Positions 7,380 through 15,349 of a stretch of 51,188 nucleotides of DNA are shown here, piece by piece. The notes below the pieces were generated by a model. That model saw only the letters and a list, made by a program, of their open reading frames with translations. It did no database searches and had not been told where the DNA came from. Made by a program: the position numbers and the translations under genes. The DNA is from Oceanibaculum pacificum (GTDB lineage: Bacteria > Pseudomonadota > Alphaproteobacteria > Oceanibaculales > Oceanibaculaceae), in NCBI RefSeq assembly GCF_001618175.1, contig NZ_LPXN01000079.1, positions 1 through 51,188 of the forward strand. The letters are read 5' to 3'. The first letter of the stretch is position 1. Each line of letters begins with the position of its first letter.

Positions 7380-8012
7380 CTATCGCAAGCCAGGGAACAG
7401 GCCCAGCAACCCGCTGGCCAGGATCTGCGCGGCGATGGCGGCCAGCAGCAGGCCGAACAGGCGGTTCAGAATATTCAGACCGGTGCGCCCCAGCCTCGCG
7501 CCGATCGGCGAGGCCAGGCGCAGCGACAGCCAGAGCAGCAGGCAGATGACCAGGATGCAGGCGATGATGAGGGCGGCATGCAGCAGCCCCTCGCCGCGCT
7601 GCATCTGGATGATGGTGGTGGAGATGGCGCCCGGTCCGGCCAGCAGCGGGATGCCCAGCGGCACCACGCCGACCGTCTCGCGCTGCTCCGCCTCGATCGC
7701 CTCCTCGCGAGTCTGCTGCACGCCGGAGACCTTGGCGTTCAGCATCGACAGCGCCATCAGCAGCAGCACGATGCCGCCACCGACCCGGAAGGCATCCAGG
7801 CTGGTGCCCAGGGTGCGCAGGATGATATCGCCGGCCAGCGCGGAGCCGACCAGCACGGCGAAGACGGTCAGCGCCGCCGTGCGGGCGGTGTCCATCTGTT
7901 CGCGTCGGGTGCTGGTGCCGGTGAGCGACAGGAAAATCGGAATCGCCGCGAATGGGGTCAGCACCGCGAACAGCGTGACCAGAAAGCGGGTATAATCCGA
8001 CCAGTCGACCAT
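7380..8012 (-). CDS. MarC family integral membrane protein
   Basis: A 210-residue protein with six hydrophobic helices. Family landmarks are LFAVLTPFAAIPIFLSLT at the N-terminus, VPLGIPLLAGPGAISTTII in the middle and LFGLLLAAIAAQILASGL at the end. Despite the name, MarC is not a proven drug-resistance protein, and its substrate is unknown. It starts on the base directly before the dehalogenase stop codon, so the two genes form a tight pair on the minus strand. Confidence 0.88.
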   Translation of the reverse strand: MVDWSDYTRFLVTLFAVLTPFAAIPIFLSLTGTSTRREQMDTARTAALTVFAVLVGSALAGDIILRTLGTSLDAFRVGGGIVLLLMALSMLNAKVSGVQQTREEAIEAEQRETVGVVPLGIPLLAGPGAISTTIIQMQRGEGLLHAALIIACILVICLLLWLSLRLASPIGARLGRTGLNILNRLFGLLLAAIAAQILASGLLGLFPGLR

Positions 8013-8735
8013 TCAGCAACCCAGCCTGTCCGCCAGGTCCTGGAAGTCGGCCACCGCCAGGTCGATGCCCGGCTCGGCCGCCAGATCCTTGGTCTGGCCC
8101 GGCCCGTGCTCGGTCGGCCGCAGCACGAATACGGTCTTGAAGCCGACCTTGGCGGCGGCGTGCAGATCATTATTGTGGGCCGCGACCAGGGCGCATTCCT
8201 CGGGCTTCAGCCCCAGCGCCTCGGCGCCGCGCAGATAGGTTTCGGGCTGCGGCTTGTAGGCGCGCGCGACTTCCGCCCCCAGGATCACGTCCCAGGGCAG
8301 GCCGGCCCGCTTTGCCATGTTCACCATCAGCGCGATATTGCCATTCGACATGGTGGCCAGGATATAGCGCTTTTTTAGCCGCGTCAGGCCGGCCACCGCC
8401 TCCGGCCAGGGGTCGAGCCGATGCCAGGCCTTGTTGAAATGGTCGATGGCATCGTCTGGCAGGCCGGTGACTCCCTTTTTCTCCAGCAGCGCCACCAGGC
8501 TTTCCCGGTGCAGATCGTCCAGCCTGGCCCAGGGGCGCTGGCCGCTGCGCACCTTCTCCATCGATGGCTGATACAGGCCGCGCCACTCATCGGCGAAAGC
8601 CTGCCAGTCGAGATCGATGCCGTGCGCACGACCGAATTCACCGCCTTCGCGGGTGACCGAGCTGCGCCAATCCACCACCGTGCCGAACACGTCATAGGTC
8701 AGCGCCTTCACGCCGGCCAAGGCTTCGATGCCCAT
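8013..8735 (-). CDS. Haloacid dehalogenase, type II
   Basis: A 240-residue HAD-superfamily hydrolase. The nucleophile is Asp15 in TYDVFGTVVDW, motif II is ATMSNGN, the lysine is in YKPQPETY, and the acidic end motif is AHNNDLHAA. These are the signatures of L-2-haloacid dehalogenases, which remove halide from 2-haloalkanoic acids. Many members act on other small acids or phosphates, so the substrate is open. I chose the ATG at 8735, preceded by GGAGGAAAAG; the frame runs further upstream without a good ribosome-binding site. Paired with marC. Confidence 0.88.
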   Translation of the reverse strand: MGIEALAGVKALTYDVFGTVVDWRSSVTREGGEFGRAHGIDLDWQAFADEWRGLYQPSMEKVRSGQRPWARLDDLHRESLVALLEKKGVTGLPDDAIDHFNKAWHRLDPWPEAVAGLTRLKKRYILATMSNGNIALMVNMAKRAGLPWDVILGAEVARAYKPQPETYLRGAEALGLKPEECALVAAHNNDLHAAAKVGFKTVFVLRPTEHGPGQTKDLAAEPGIDLAVADFQDLADRLGC

Positions 8736-8907
8736 TCTTTTCCTCCCTCGGATTTCCCTAAGCGCGGCAGCATTCCCCCGGCGCAGGCGCGCCGCAAGCC
8801 CCCTCATTGAGCATCGCCTCACAAAACAGGTGAGAAAGAAGCGTCACAGACTTGTTCTTGAAACATTTTTTGGTTAAAGAGGAGGTTCACATTGAAGAGG
8901 CGCGGGA

Positions 8908-9474
8908 ATGCGGGTCGCAGCGATTATCTTTTTTTCCGCCCTTTTGGCGGCGTGCGCGCAGCCACCGCAGCAGCAGCGCCCGACCGCCGAAGCGCCGGTC
9001 GAGATGGTCGCGCACTCAATGCAGGTCGCGCACTCGCCCTTGCGGCCCTATCCGAACCTTGATGAATTCCTGCAATGCGTCCCCTTCGCGCGCCAGGTCT
9101 CCGGCATTGAAATTTACGGCGACGCCTGGACTTGGTGGGACAAGGCGCAGGGCCATTATGACCGCGGCAACCGGCCGGAAGTGGGCGCGGTGCTGGCGCT
9201 GGAGCGCACCTCGCGCATGCGCTATGGCCATGTCGGCGTTGTCGCGGCAATCCAGGATTCCCGGCGAATACTTGTGACCCATGCCAATTGGGGCGGGGAT
9301 TCGAGTACACGCGGCAAGGTCCATGCCCGCCAGCCAGTGGTCGATGTCTCGCCGAACAATGACTGGAGCGAGGTTCGGCTGATGAATACGCAAGGCACCT
9401 TCGGCGCGGTCTATCCCGCGCATGGCTTTATCTATCAGCGCCCGACCCTCGCAGATGCCCGTGGACAACGCTGA
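8908..9474 (+). CDS. CHAP-domain lipoprotein (putative cell-wall amidase/peptidase)
   Basis: A 188-residue exported protein. The N-terminus MRVAAIIFFSALLAAC is a lipoprotein signal with Cys16 in the lipobox, followed by a Pro/Gln-rich linker. A CHAP domain follows at about residues 50-180: catalytic Cys57 in LQCVPFARQVSGI, His108 in YGHVGVV and a polar pair in THANWGG (His125, Asn127). CHAP enzymes cut peptidoglycan peptides or amides. The ATG has AGAGG seven bases upstream. It stands alone, next to the CtrA-type promoter region of the following gene. Confidence 0.85.
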   Translation: MRVAAIIFFSALLAACAQPPQQQRPTAEAPVEMVAHSMQVAHSPLRPYPNLDEFLQCVPFARQVSGIEIYGDAWTWWDKAQGHYDRGNRPEVGAVLALERTSRMRYGHVGVVAAIQDSRRILVTHANWGGDSSTRGKVHARQPVVDVSPNNDWSEVRLMNTQGTFGAVYPAHGFIYQRPTLADARGQR

Positions 9475-9572
9475 GTCATTCGCGCGACACAATAATTAAT
9501 TTATATAAAAATCGATTTATATTTCGGACCGCCATTCAAATTCTAAGTACGAATATTTTTCAAAACCTCCCG

Positions 9573-9588
9573 TTAATCAACTATTAAC
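9573..9588 (+). promoter_or_regulatory. CtrA-type binding site (full TTAA-N7-TTAAC)
   Basis: TTAA (9573-9576), seven bases, then TTAAC (9584-9588) matches the complete consensus site of the alphaproteobacterial cell-cycle/motility regulator CtrA. It is also an inverted repeat GTTAAT/ATTAAC. It lies in an AT-rich stretch (about 9480-9610) 69 bases upstream of the small gene at 9657, a normal position for activation. The neighbouring palindrome AAATCGATTT lies at about 9510-9519. No ctrA is in the window. Confidence 0.55.
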
Positions 9589-9656
9589 AGATTCGGTTCA
9601 AATTGATACTATCGTAGTCATGGTTTGCCTATCGAACCTGTTTCACGGAGGGGGAA

Positions 9657-9884
9657 ATGTTCGGGTGGCATCGTACAATTCGGGTCGAGCCCGGAATGCA
9701 GATTGAGACCGTCAGCCGCTGGGGCGATGTGCGCTGGCAGGTGGAAAGCGTCGCCGAGATCGAGGGCATACAGCATGCCCGCCTGCTCTCCGTCGATCAT
9801 ACGCGGGACCCGATAACCCTGGCGGTTTCGGTGCTGGCCGACAAGCAGCGCTTCCGTATCCGCCCGGTCCTGGCGAGCGCCTGA
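9657..9884 (+). CDS. Small conserved-looking hypothetical protein
   Basis: A 75-residue protein of unknown function, preceded by a very strong ribosome-binding site (GGAGGGGG) 2-9 bases before the ATG. The sequence is basic, soluble and beta-rich in appearance (IRVEPGMQIETVSRWGDVRWQVESVAEIEGI), with no signal peptide or membrane helix. Coding is supported by the ribosome-binding site, the AT-rich upstream region with a CtrA-type site, and codon third positions rich in G/C. A small beta-barrel fold is only a guess. Confidence 0.65.
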   Translation: MFGWHRTIRVEPGMQIETVSRWGDVRWQVESVAEIEGIQHARLLSVDHTRDPITLAVSVLADKQRFRIRPVLASA

Positions 9885-9901
9885 TTCCTCCGCCCCGACC
9901 G

Positions 9902-9930
9902 CTTGATCGTCCTTCCCACCTTTCCTACAT
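9902..9930 (+). promoter_or_regulatory. Candidate RpoH (heat-shock sigma) promoter of hsp20
   Basis: CTTGAT (9902-9907) and CCTACAT (9924-9930), separated by 16 bases, resemble the alphaproteobacterial RpoH pattern CTTG...CYTATNT. Transcription from here would give a leader of about 100 bases before the Hsp20 start at 10036. That is the right length for the ROSE-like structure found there. Confidence 0.5.
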
Positions 9931-9944
9931 GAATATCGGCGATG

Positions 9945-10035
9945 CCAACCGGATCGCCGGCTTGGGATGCCGCATCCGCGGGTCCGTAAAAGCCTGACCT
10001 CTAGGCCGTCTCGCTCATCGGAGGAGGAAGGTCGC
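9945..10035 (+). ncRNA. ROSE-like RNA thermometer in the hsp20 leader
   Basis: The leader can fold into consecutive hairpins: CCAA-CCGG-ATCG-CCGG-C-TTGG (9945-9965), GGATG/CATCC (9965-9977) and GCCT/AGGC (9992-10006). Last comes UCGCUC-AUCG-GAGGA (10011-10025), which covers the ribosome-binding site GAGGAGGAAGG. The UYGCU opposite AGGA, including the G-G mismatch, is the signature of ROSE elements, which melt on heating and free the ribosome-binding site of small heat-shock genes. Folding was done by eye. Confidence 0.6.
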
Positions 10036-10470
10036 ATGACCCGTATGTCGGTGTTCAACAGCCCGTTTCTGCTTGGCTTCGATCACTTCGAACGCGCGAT
10101 CGACAGGATCAGCAAATCCTCGCCGGACGGCTACCCGCCCTACAATATCGAGCAGACCGGCGCCAATGACTGGCGCATCAGCCTGGCGGTGGCCGGCTTC
10201 GGTCCTGACGATATGGAAATCCTTGTCGAAGGCAGCCAATTGGTGATTCGCGGCCGTCAGGGCGAGGATGGCGAGCGGGTATTCATCCATCGCGGTATCG
10301 CCGCGCGCCAGTTCCTGCGCAATTTCGTCCTCGCCGACGGCATGCTGGTCACCGGGGCCGAGCTGGATAACGGCCTGCTGCATGTGAGCCTGAGCCGGCC
10401 GGAGCCGGAATCCACCGTGCGCCGCATCGAGATCACCGCCCGCGGGACCGGCCAGCCTCCGGCGGCGTGA
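10036..10470 (+). CDS. Small heat-shock protein, Hsp20 family
   Basis: A 144-residue alpha-crystallin-domain chaperone (IbpA-like) that holds unfolding proteins. The N-terminal MTRMSVFNSPFLLGFDHFERAIDR is the typical IbpA-like arm. The crystallin domain runs from YPPYNIEQTGANDWRISLAVAGFGPDDMEI to the GLLHVSLSRPEPE strand, and the C-terminal tail contains RRIEI, an I-x-I-like anchor. I chose the ATG at 10036 after GAGGAGGAAGG. The longer frame (from 9967) would read through the thermometer leader. A DUF1150 gene follows, a pairing common in alphaproteobacteria. Confidence 0.92.
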   Translation: MTRMSVFNSPFLLGFDHFERAIDRISKSSPDGYPPYNIEQTGANDWRISLAVAGFGPDDMEILVEGSQLVIRGRQGEDGERVFIHRGIAARQFLRNFVLADGMLVTGAELDNGLLHVSLSRPEPESTVRRIEITARGTGQPPAA

Positions 10471-10522
10471 AAAACAGGCTTTACCACGGCCCGCCTTGCG
10501 CCATTCTCACTTTAAGCATTGC

Positions 10523-10559
10523 GTAGGAATTGCCGGTGAATAGTAATGCCGGCCCCTAC
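10523..10559. other. Imperfect hairpin between hsp20 and the DUF1150 gene
   Basis: GTAGG (10523-10527) pairs with CCTAC (10555-10559), and inside it GCCGG (10532-10536) pairs with CCGGC (10549-10553), with a small asymmetric internal loop. There is no T-run, so it is not a classic terminator. It could be an mRNA-processing or stability element in the 149-base gap, or part of the DUF1150 leader. Confidence 0.35.
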
Positions 10560-10619
10560 AGAAATCCCCGCCTCGGCGCTTCCGTCCAGGCCGAGCGAAC
10601 GGGGGAAAGGTAGACAGTC

Positions 10620-10838
10620 ATGAACGAGCTTGAAAAGATCCGTCACTTGTCCCGCAACGACCTGGCCCTGCTGGGCATGAACGATGTCGCCTATGTGCGC
10701 GCTATCAAGGTGAAGGGGAAGAAGCCGCAGATCGCCATCCATGCGGCCGATGGCACGCAGATGCTGGTGGTCGACGATATGGCGATCGCCCTTGCCACCA
10801 TCCGGCAGAACGAGATGGAGCCGGTGCCCCTGCACTGA
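10620..10838 (+). CDS. DUF1150 family protein
   Basis: A 72-residue protein matching the DUF1150 pattern: LSRNDLALLGMNDVAYVRAIKVKGKKPQIAIHAADGTQM followed by a second short helix-rich part. The function is unknown. These genes are found almost only in alphaproteobacteria and often sit directly after a small heat-shock gene, as here, which suggests co-regulation. The start is preceded by a purine-rich GGGGGAAAGG. It converges on ptsN with a gap of 21 bases. Confidence 0.85.
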   Translation: MNELEKIRHLSRNDLALLGMNDVAYVRAIKVKGKKPQIAIHAADGTQMLVVDDMAIALATIRQNEMEPVPLH

Positions 10839-10859
10839 CCCCCTCCCGAAGACTGGGCC

Positions 10860-11324
10860 TCAGGCGGCGTGGCTCGCCTGGGTCTCGGTCAGCAGGGCGT
10901 AGATCGCGTCAGCGCTGTCGCAGCCGCGCAGCTTGCCGCAGATATTGCGGTCCCGCAGCAGGCGGGACACCCGCGCCAAGGCCTTCAGATGATCCGCCCC
11001 GGCCGATTCCGGCGCCAGCAGCAGAAACATCAGATCGACCGGCTGTTCGTCGATGGAATCGAAATCCACCGGCTTTTCCAGCTTGGCGAAGATTCCGTAT
11101 AGCCGGTCCAGTTGCGGCAGCTTGCCATGCGGGATGGCGATGCCATTGCCCACACCCGTCGTGCCCAGGCGCTCGCGCTCCAGCAGCACGTCGAAAATCT
11201 GGCGCTCTTCCAAACCGGTCAGATCGGACGCCCGGCGCGCCAACTCTTGAAGCGCCTGCTTCTTGCTGGTCACGCGCATATTGGCAATCACCGCCGTCGG
11301 CGTGATCAAATCCATGATTTCCAT
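10860..11324 (-). CDS. ptsN: Nitrogen PTS enzyme IIA (PtsN)
   Basis: A 154-residue EIIA-Ntr domain protein. The phosphorylated histidine is His66 in GIAIPHGKLPQLDR. Other family marks are VLLERERLGTTGVGNG before it and PVDLMFLLLAPESAGADHLKALARVSRLLRD after it. PtsN reports nitrogen and potassium status through phosphorylation and binds partner proteins such as potassium transporters and kinases. It is the last gene of the lpt-rpoN-hpf-ptsN run. Unlike in E. coli, rapZ and npr do not follow. Confidence 0.95.
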   Translation of the reverse strand: MEIMDLITPTAVIANMRVTSKKQALQELARRASDLTGLEERQIFDVLLERERLGTTGVGNGIAIPHGKLPQLDRLYGIFAKLEKPVDFDSIDEQPVDLMFLLLAPESAGADHLKALARVSRLLRDRNICGKLRGCDSADAIYALLTETQASHAA

Positions 11325-11359
11325 GCTCTTCTCGCCCCGTCGATTTTATACGGCAGTCG

Positions 11360-11938
11360 CTAGACCGCCTTCGTTTCCTGGGGGTCGATCCACCCTATAT
11401 TGCCGTCTTTGCGACGATAGACCACGTTCATGCGGCCACTGGCGGCGTTGCGGAACATCAGCACCCGCAAATCCCCCAAATCCACCCGCATGGCCGCGTC
11501 GCTCGGCGTCAGCGTGGGGATTTCCTGCTTCATCTCGGCAATGATGGCCGCGTCGCCATTCACCGATTCCGCCGGCTCTTCCTCGGGTTCGGGCGCCAGG
11601 ATGTAATATTGCGCCGGCACCCCATCGCCCTTGGCGGTTTCCTTGTGGTGGTCCTTCAGCCGACGCTTGTAGCGGCGGAGCTGCTTGGCCACCCGGTCGC
11701 GGGCATTGTCGAAGGCGATATAGGCATCGCCGGCCTCGCCGCTGGCCTGCACATCAATGCCGCGCCCGACATGAATGGAAATGTCGGACTTGAACATCGA
11801 ACCTTCGCGGGAGACCACTACGGAGGCCTCAAGGGCCTTGCCGAAATATTTGTCGACCTCGGCATTCAGCGTGTCATCGATATGACCCCGGAGGGCATCG
11901 CCGACATCGATCTGCTTGCCTTTGACGGTGAGCTGCAT
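11360..11938 (-). CDS. hpf: Ribosome hibernation promoting factor, long form
   Basis: A 192-residue protein that pairs inactive 70S ribosomes into 100S dimers. The N-terminal HPF/RaiA domain (MQLTVKGKQIDVGDALRGHIDDTL, about residues 1-100) is joined by an acidic linker (PEPEEEPAES) to the C-terminal dimerisation domain ending YRRKDGNIGWIDPQE, which marks the long type. I chose the ATG at 11938. The open frame continues 45 codons upstream over a plausible promoter (12005-12033) and is unlikely to be translated. Confidence 0.93.
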   Translation of the reverse strand: MQLTVKGKQIDVGDALRGHIDDTLNAEVDKYFGKALEASVVVSREGSMFKSDISIHVGRGIDVQASGEAGDAYIAFDNARDRVAKQLRRYKRRLKDHHKETAKGDGVPAQYYILAPEPEEEPAESVNGDAAIIAEMKQEIPTLTPSDAAMRVDLGDLRVLMFRNAASGRMNVVYRRKDGNIGWIDPQETKAV

Positions 11939-12004
11939 GAGCACCCCGTTTGCTGTTCTCGGTTGGCGGCAGGAAAACCCAGCCGCCGGTTTAAGAGGCG
12001 CGGA

Positions 12005-12033
12005 CCATAGTTGCGCTTCCATTACAGAGTCAA
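12005..12033 (-). promoter_or_regulatory. Sigma-70-type promoter for hpf
   Basis: On the minus strand TTGACT (12033-12028) and CTATGG (12010-12005) are separated by exactly 17 bases, in the 151-base gap between rpoN and hpf. It would give hpf and ptsN their own transcription start with a leader of about 60 bases, independent of the long lpt-rpoN transcript. That suits a stationary-phase gene. Confidence 0.45.
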
Positions 12034-12089
12034 GCGCAGCCCGGGCTTCCTGGCAAGACCTTGACAAAAGCACCGAACAGGAATCCGGA

Positions 12090-13634
12090 TCAAAGCCGCA
12101 ACGCCTTCTCGCGGCGGCGCTGAACGGAAGACGAAATCCTCATCGATTCCCGGTATTTAGCGACCGTCCGCCGGGCAATGTCGATACCGTCGCCCTGGAG
12201 GATCTCGACGATCTTGTCGTCGGAAAGAACGTCGCTCGCCTGCTCCGCCTCGATCAGCGTCTTGATGCGGAAGCGCACCGCTTCCGCCGAATGGGCCGCC
12301 GCCCCATCCATCGCCGAGATGGCGGCGGAGAAGAAATATTTCAACTCGAAAACGCCGCGCGGCCCGGAAATGTACTTATTGCTGGTCACCCGGCTGACCG
12401 TGCTCTCATGCATGCCGATGGCGTCCGCGATGTCGCGCAGCACCAGCGGGCGCAAATGCTCCACGCCCTGGCGGAAGAAGCCGTCCTGCTGGCGCACCAA
12501 CTCGGTCGCGACCTTCAGGATAGTGGTGGCGCGCTGGTGCAGCGACTTCACCAGCCAGCTTGCCGACTGGAACTGCTCGCTCAGATAATCCTTATCCTCG
12601 CGGCGCCGGGCGATGCGGCTGACCTCGGCATAATAGCGCCGATTCACCAGCACCCGGGGCAGGCTGTCGCTGTTCAGCTCGACATGCCAGCCGCCATCGG
12701 CGGAGGGACGCATCAAGATATCCGGCACCAGCGTCTGCGCGATGTCGCGCGCGAAGGCTTCCCCCGGCTTCGGGTTCAGCGCCTTGATCTCGGCGACCAT
12801 GTCAGCCAGGTCTTCATTGTCGACGCCACAGATTTTGCGCAGCCCCGCCAGGTCGCGATTGGCCAGCAGATGCAGATTATCCAGCATCGCCTGCATGGCG
12901 GGATCCAGCCGGTTCTTCTCGCGCAGCTGCAGCGCCAGGCACTCCTTCAGCGAGCGCGCGAAGATGCCCGGCGGGTCGAGCCGCTGCAGGCGCGCCAGCA
13001 CCGCCTCCACCCGCTCCACGGGGCACAGCAGCGCCTCGGCGACGGTGCCGCAATCGGCGGTGAACCAGCCGCATTCATCCAGCAGCCCGACCATATAAGC
13101 GGCGATCAGCCGCTCGGTGCGGTCGGCGAAGTCGATGCCGATCTGTTCGGAGAGATGCTCGGACAGGGTTTTCTCGGCGCTGAGGGTGCGGTCGAAACCG
13201 CCTTCCTCATCCTCGAAGTCGCCGCGCCCGCCGCTGGTCTTCCAGGTTAGGGATTCGCCGCCGTCGAATTCCTCGCCGCCGGCGGCCGCCTCGTTGCTGC
13301 TCCATAGATTGCCGTCGTCGCTATTGGCGTCCAGCGGGCTCTCCCCGCTGGCCGGCAGCGTGTCGGCGGAAGACAACGTCATGGTGTCGAGCCGGTCGGA
13401 GGACGGGCCGACGGCGGGGGCGTCAGGATCGCCGTCGATGCCCAGCCCCTCGGCCGGACGGTCGGCGCCATCGCCCTCGTCGCGCTCCAGCAACGGGTTC
13501 TGCTCCAGCTCGCGCTCGACGTAATCGGTGAGTTCCAGGTTGGAGAGTTGCAGCAGCTTGATCGCCTGCTGCAGCTGCGGCGTCATCACCAGCGCCTGCG
13601 ACTGCCTCAGGTCTAACCGCTGCGCCAACGTCAT
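12090..13634 (-). CDS. rpoN: RNA polymerase sigma-54 factor RpoN
   Basis: A 514-residue sigma factor recognising -24/-12 promoters and needing an AAA+ activator. The N-terminal Q-rich region I (LRQSQALVMTPQLQQAIKLLQLSNLEL) interacts with activators. An acidic region II (about residues 50-150) and the core-binding domain follow. The helix-turn-helix is RDIADAIGMHESTVSRVTSNKY, and the RpoN box ARRTVAKYRESMRI lies at the C-terminus. A near-consensus sigma-54 promoter occurs in this window at 45451 before the TRAP transporter. It lies 35 bases downstream of lptB. Confidence 0.97.
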   Translation of the reverse strand: MTLAQRLDLRQSQALVMTPQLQQAIKLLQLSNLELTDYVERELEQNPLLERDEGDGADRPAEGLGIDGDPDAPAVGPSSDRLDTMTLSSADTLPASGESPLDANSDDGNLWSSNEAAAGGEEFDGGESLTWKTSGGRGDFEDEEGGFDRTLSAEKTLSEHLSEQIGIDFADRTERLIAAYMVGLLDECGWFTADCGTVAEALLCPVERVEAVLARLQRLDPPGIFARSLKECLALQLREKNRLDPAMQAMLDNLHLLANRDLAGLRKICGVDNEDLADMVAEIKALNPKPGEAFARDIAQTLVPDILMRPSADGGWHVELNSDSLPRVLVNRRYYAEVSRIARRREDKDYLSEQFQSASWLVKSLHQRATTILKVATELVRQQDGFFRQGVEHLRPLVLRDIADAIGMHESTVSRVTSNKYISGPRGVFELKYFFSAAISAMDGAAAHSAEAVRFRIKTLIEAEQASDVLSDDKIVEILQGDGIDIARRTVAKYRESMRISSSVQRRREKALRL

Positions 13635-13669
13635 GGTCCGTTCCCGCCCCCTGCCCTAGTCCCGCTTCA

Positions 13670-14485
13670 CTATAGGCTGAAACGTTCCCCGAGATAGACC
13701 CGGCGTACATCCTCGTCGACGACGATCTCGGAGGGTGCGCCCTCCATCAGGACGTGCCCGTCATGCAGGATATAGGCGCGGTCGACGATCTCCAGCGTCT
13801 CGCGCACATTATGGTCGGTGATCAGCACGCCGATGCCGCGATTCTTCAGGTGCTTGACCAGGTCGCGAATATCGCCGACGGCGATGGGGTCAATGCCGGC
13901 AAGCGGCTCGTCCAGCAAGACGAAGCTGGGGCGCGAGGCAAGCGCGCGCGCGATTTCCACACGCCGCCGCTCGCCGCCGGACAGCGCCATGGCCGGTGTG
14001 CGGCGCAAATGCGAGATCGAGAATTCGGCCAGCAGCTCGTCGAGATATTCCTCGCGCCGGGCGGGATCGGCCTCCACCACCTCCAGGACCGCGCGGATAT
14101 TCTGCTCCACCGACAAGCCCCGGAAGATCGAGGCTTCCTGCGGCAGATAACCGATGCCCAGCCGGGCGCGGCGATACATCGGCAGGTCGGTGATATCCTC
14201 GCCATCCAACATGATGGTGCCGTAATCCGGCGCGATCAGCCCGGTGATGATGTAAAAGCAGGTGGTCTTGCCGGCGCCGTTCGGCCCCAGCAGGCCGACC
14301 GCCTCGCCCCGCTGGACAGAGACGCTGACCCCGCGCAGCACGGGGCGCTTCTTGTATTGCTTGCCGAGATTGCCGGCGACCAGACCCTTATTGTCGGCCA
14401 CCAGGCGCGGGCCGCCCTTCTCGTCCTGCCGTTCGGCCGGTGCAACCAGGTTCATCCCGCGCGTCTCCTCCGTCCTGCCGGCCAT
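13670..14485 (-). CDS. lptB: LPS export ABC transporter ATP-binding protein LptB
   Basis: A 271-residue ATPase that drives lipopolysaccharide extraction with LptF/G. The Walker [10 protein letters not shown] begins at Gly67, the signature is [15 protein letters not shown], Walker B is [13 protein letters not shown] and the switch is [10 protein letters not shown]. It carries about 30 extra N-terminal residues compared with E. coli LptB. An in-frame ATG at codon 11 could be the true start. It begins 3 bases after the lptA stop, in the conserved order lptC-lptA-lptB-rpoN. Confidence 0.95.
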   Translation of the reverse strand: MAGRTEETRGMNLVAPAERQDEKGGPRLVADNKGLVAGNLGKQYKKRPVLRGVSVSVQRGEAVGLLGPNGAGKTTCFYIITGLIAPDYGTIMLDGEDITDLPMYRRARLGIGYLPQEASIFRGLSVEQNIRAVLEVVEADPARREEYLDELLAEFSISHLRRTPAMALSGGERRRVEIARALASRPSFVLLDEPLAGIDPIAVGDIRDLVKHLKNRGIGVLITDHNVRETLEIVDRAYILHDGHVLMEGAPSEIVVDEDVRRVYLGERFSL

Positions 14486-14488
14486 CGG

Positions 14489-15349
14489 CTACTGACTGCG
14501 GCCGGGCGCCGGGGACCGGCTGCCCTCCTGCGGCACGAACAGGCCGCGCACGCGCCCGTCCCCGCCCTTGCCGGCCAGCAGGCGGCTGACGCCGGTGCGC
14601 ATATTCACCTCGGCGCGCTGCCCGTTAAGCTGATTCTTGCCTTGGGTTATCTTCACATCTCCCGTCAGCGTGGCGATCTCGCGGGACACATCGTAGACCC
14701 CGCTCTTGCCACGCGCGACTTCGTTCGGCGTCGTTATCACCACATTACCATCGGCCTGCACCTCGGCAAGCTGCAGCTGATTGGCCCGGTCCGGCTGGAA
14801 GCGGGCGGTCAGAACATCGGCGCGGATCCGGCGGTCCAGGCGGATCGCCACCGCATCGCCCGTCGCCACCGCGACCTGCTTGCCTTGAAAGTAATCGATC
14901 GTGTCGCGCGCCGTCACGGTATCGCTGCCGGCGACCAGCTTCAGATTCTTGCCGGTCAGGCGCAGGCGCTGCAAATCCATATTATAGACCGCGCGGTCGC
15001 CATAGGCGGTTTCGGTCGGCGTGCGCATGACGACCTTGCCCTCCGCCTCCAACCGCCAGATTTCGGTCTGACCATTCTTGCCGTCGCGATAGGTGGCGGT
15101 CAGCGTGTCGGCGTTCACGGTGACGTCGCCGCGGGTCGCCTTGGCATTGCCGCGCGCGATGTATTTCTGCGCGTCACGCACCCATTCGATGCCGTTATCC
15201 GCCTCGATGGTGACGGGCCCGTCATCGCCGCTCATGCTCGCCAGCTGCGCCGTCGCCGGCTGCGCCAGGAGCGCCAGCAGCAGGGCGAGCGGCAACAGGC
15301 GTCCCAGGATGCTGGCCAGGGTTCCCAGGTGGCTCACAGCGCGGCTCAC
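14489..15349 (-). CDS. lptA: LPS transport periplasmic protein LptA
   Basis: A 286-residue periplasmic bridge protein. A signal peptide (LPLALLLALLAQPATAQ) is followed by two OstA-type beta-jellyroll repeats. One holds IEADNGIEWVRDAQKYIARGNAKATRGDVTVNADTL and the second VATGDAVAIRLDRRIRADVLTARF. It is about 100 residues longer than E. coli LptA, as usual in alphaproteobacteria, where two OstA-like segments are common. Its start overlaps the lptC stop by 4 bases. Confidence 0.92.
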   Translation of the reverse strand: MSRAVSHLGTLASILGRLLPLALLLALLAQPATAQLASMSGDDGPVTIEADNGIEWVRDAQKYIARGNAKATRGDVTVNADTLTATYRDGKNGQTEIWRLEAEGKVVMRTPTETAYGDRAVYNMDLQRLRLTGKNLKLVAGSDTVTARDTIDYFQGKQVAVATGDAVAIRLDRRIRADVLTARFQPDRANQLQLAEVQADGNVVITTPNEVARGKSGVYDVSREIATLTGDVKITQGKNQLNGQRAEVNMRTGVSRLLAGKGGDGRVRGLFVPQEGSRSPAPGRSQ

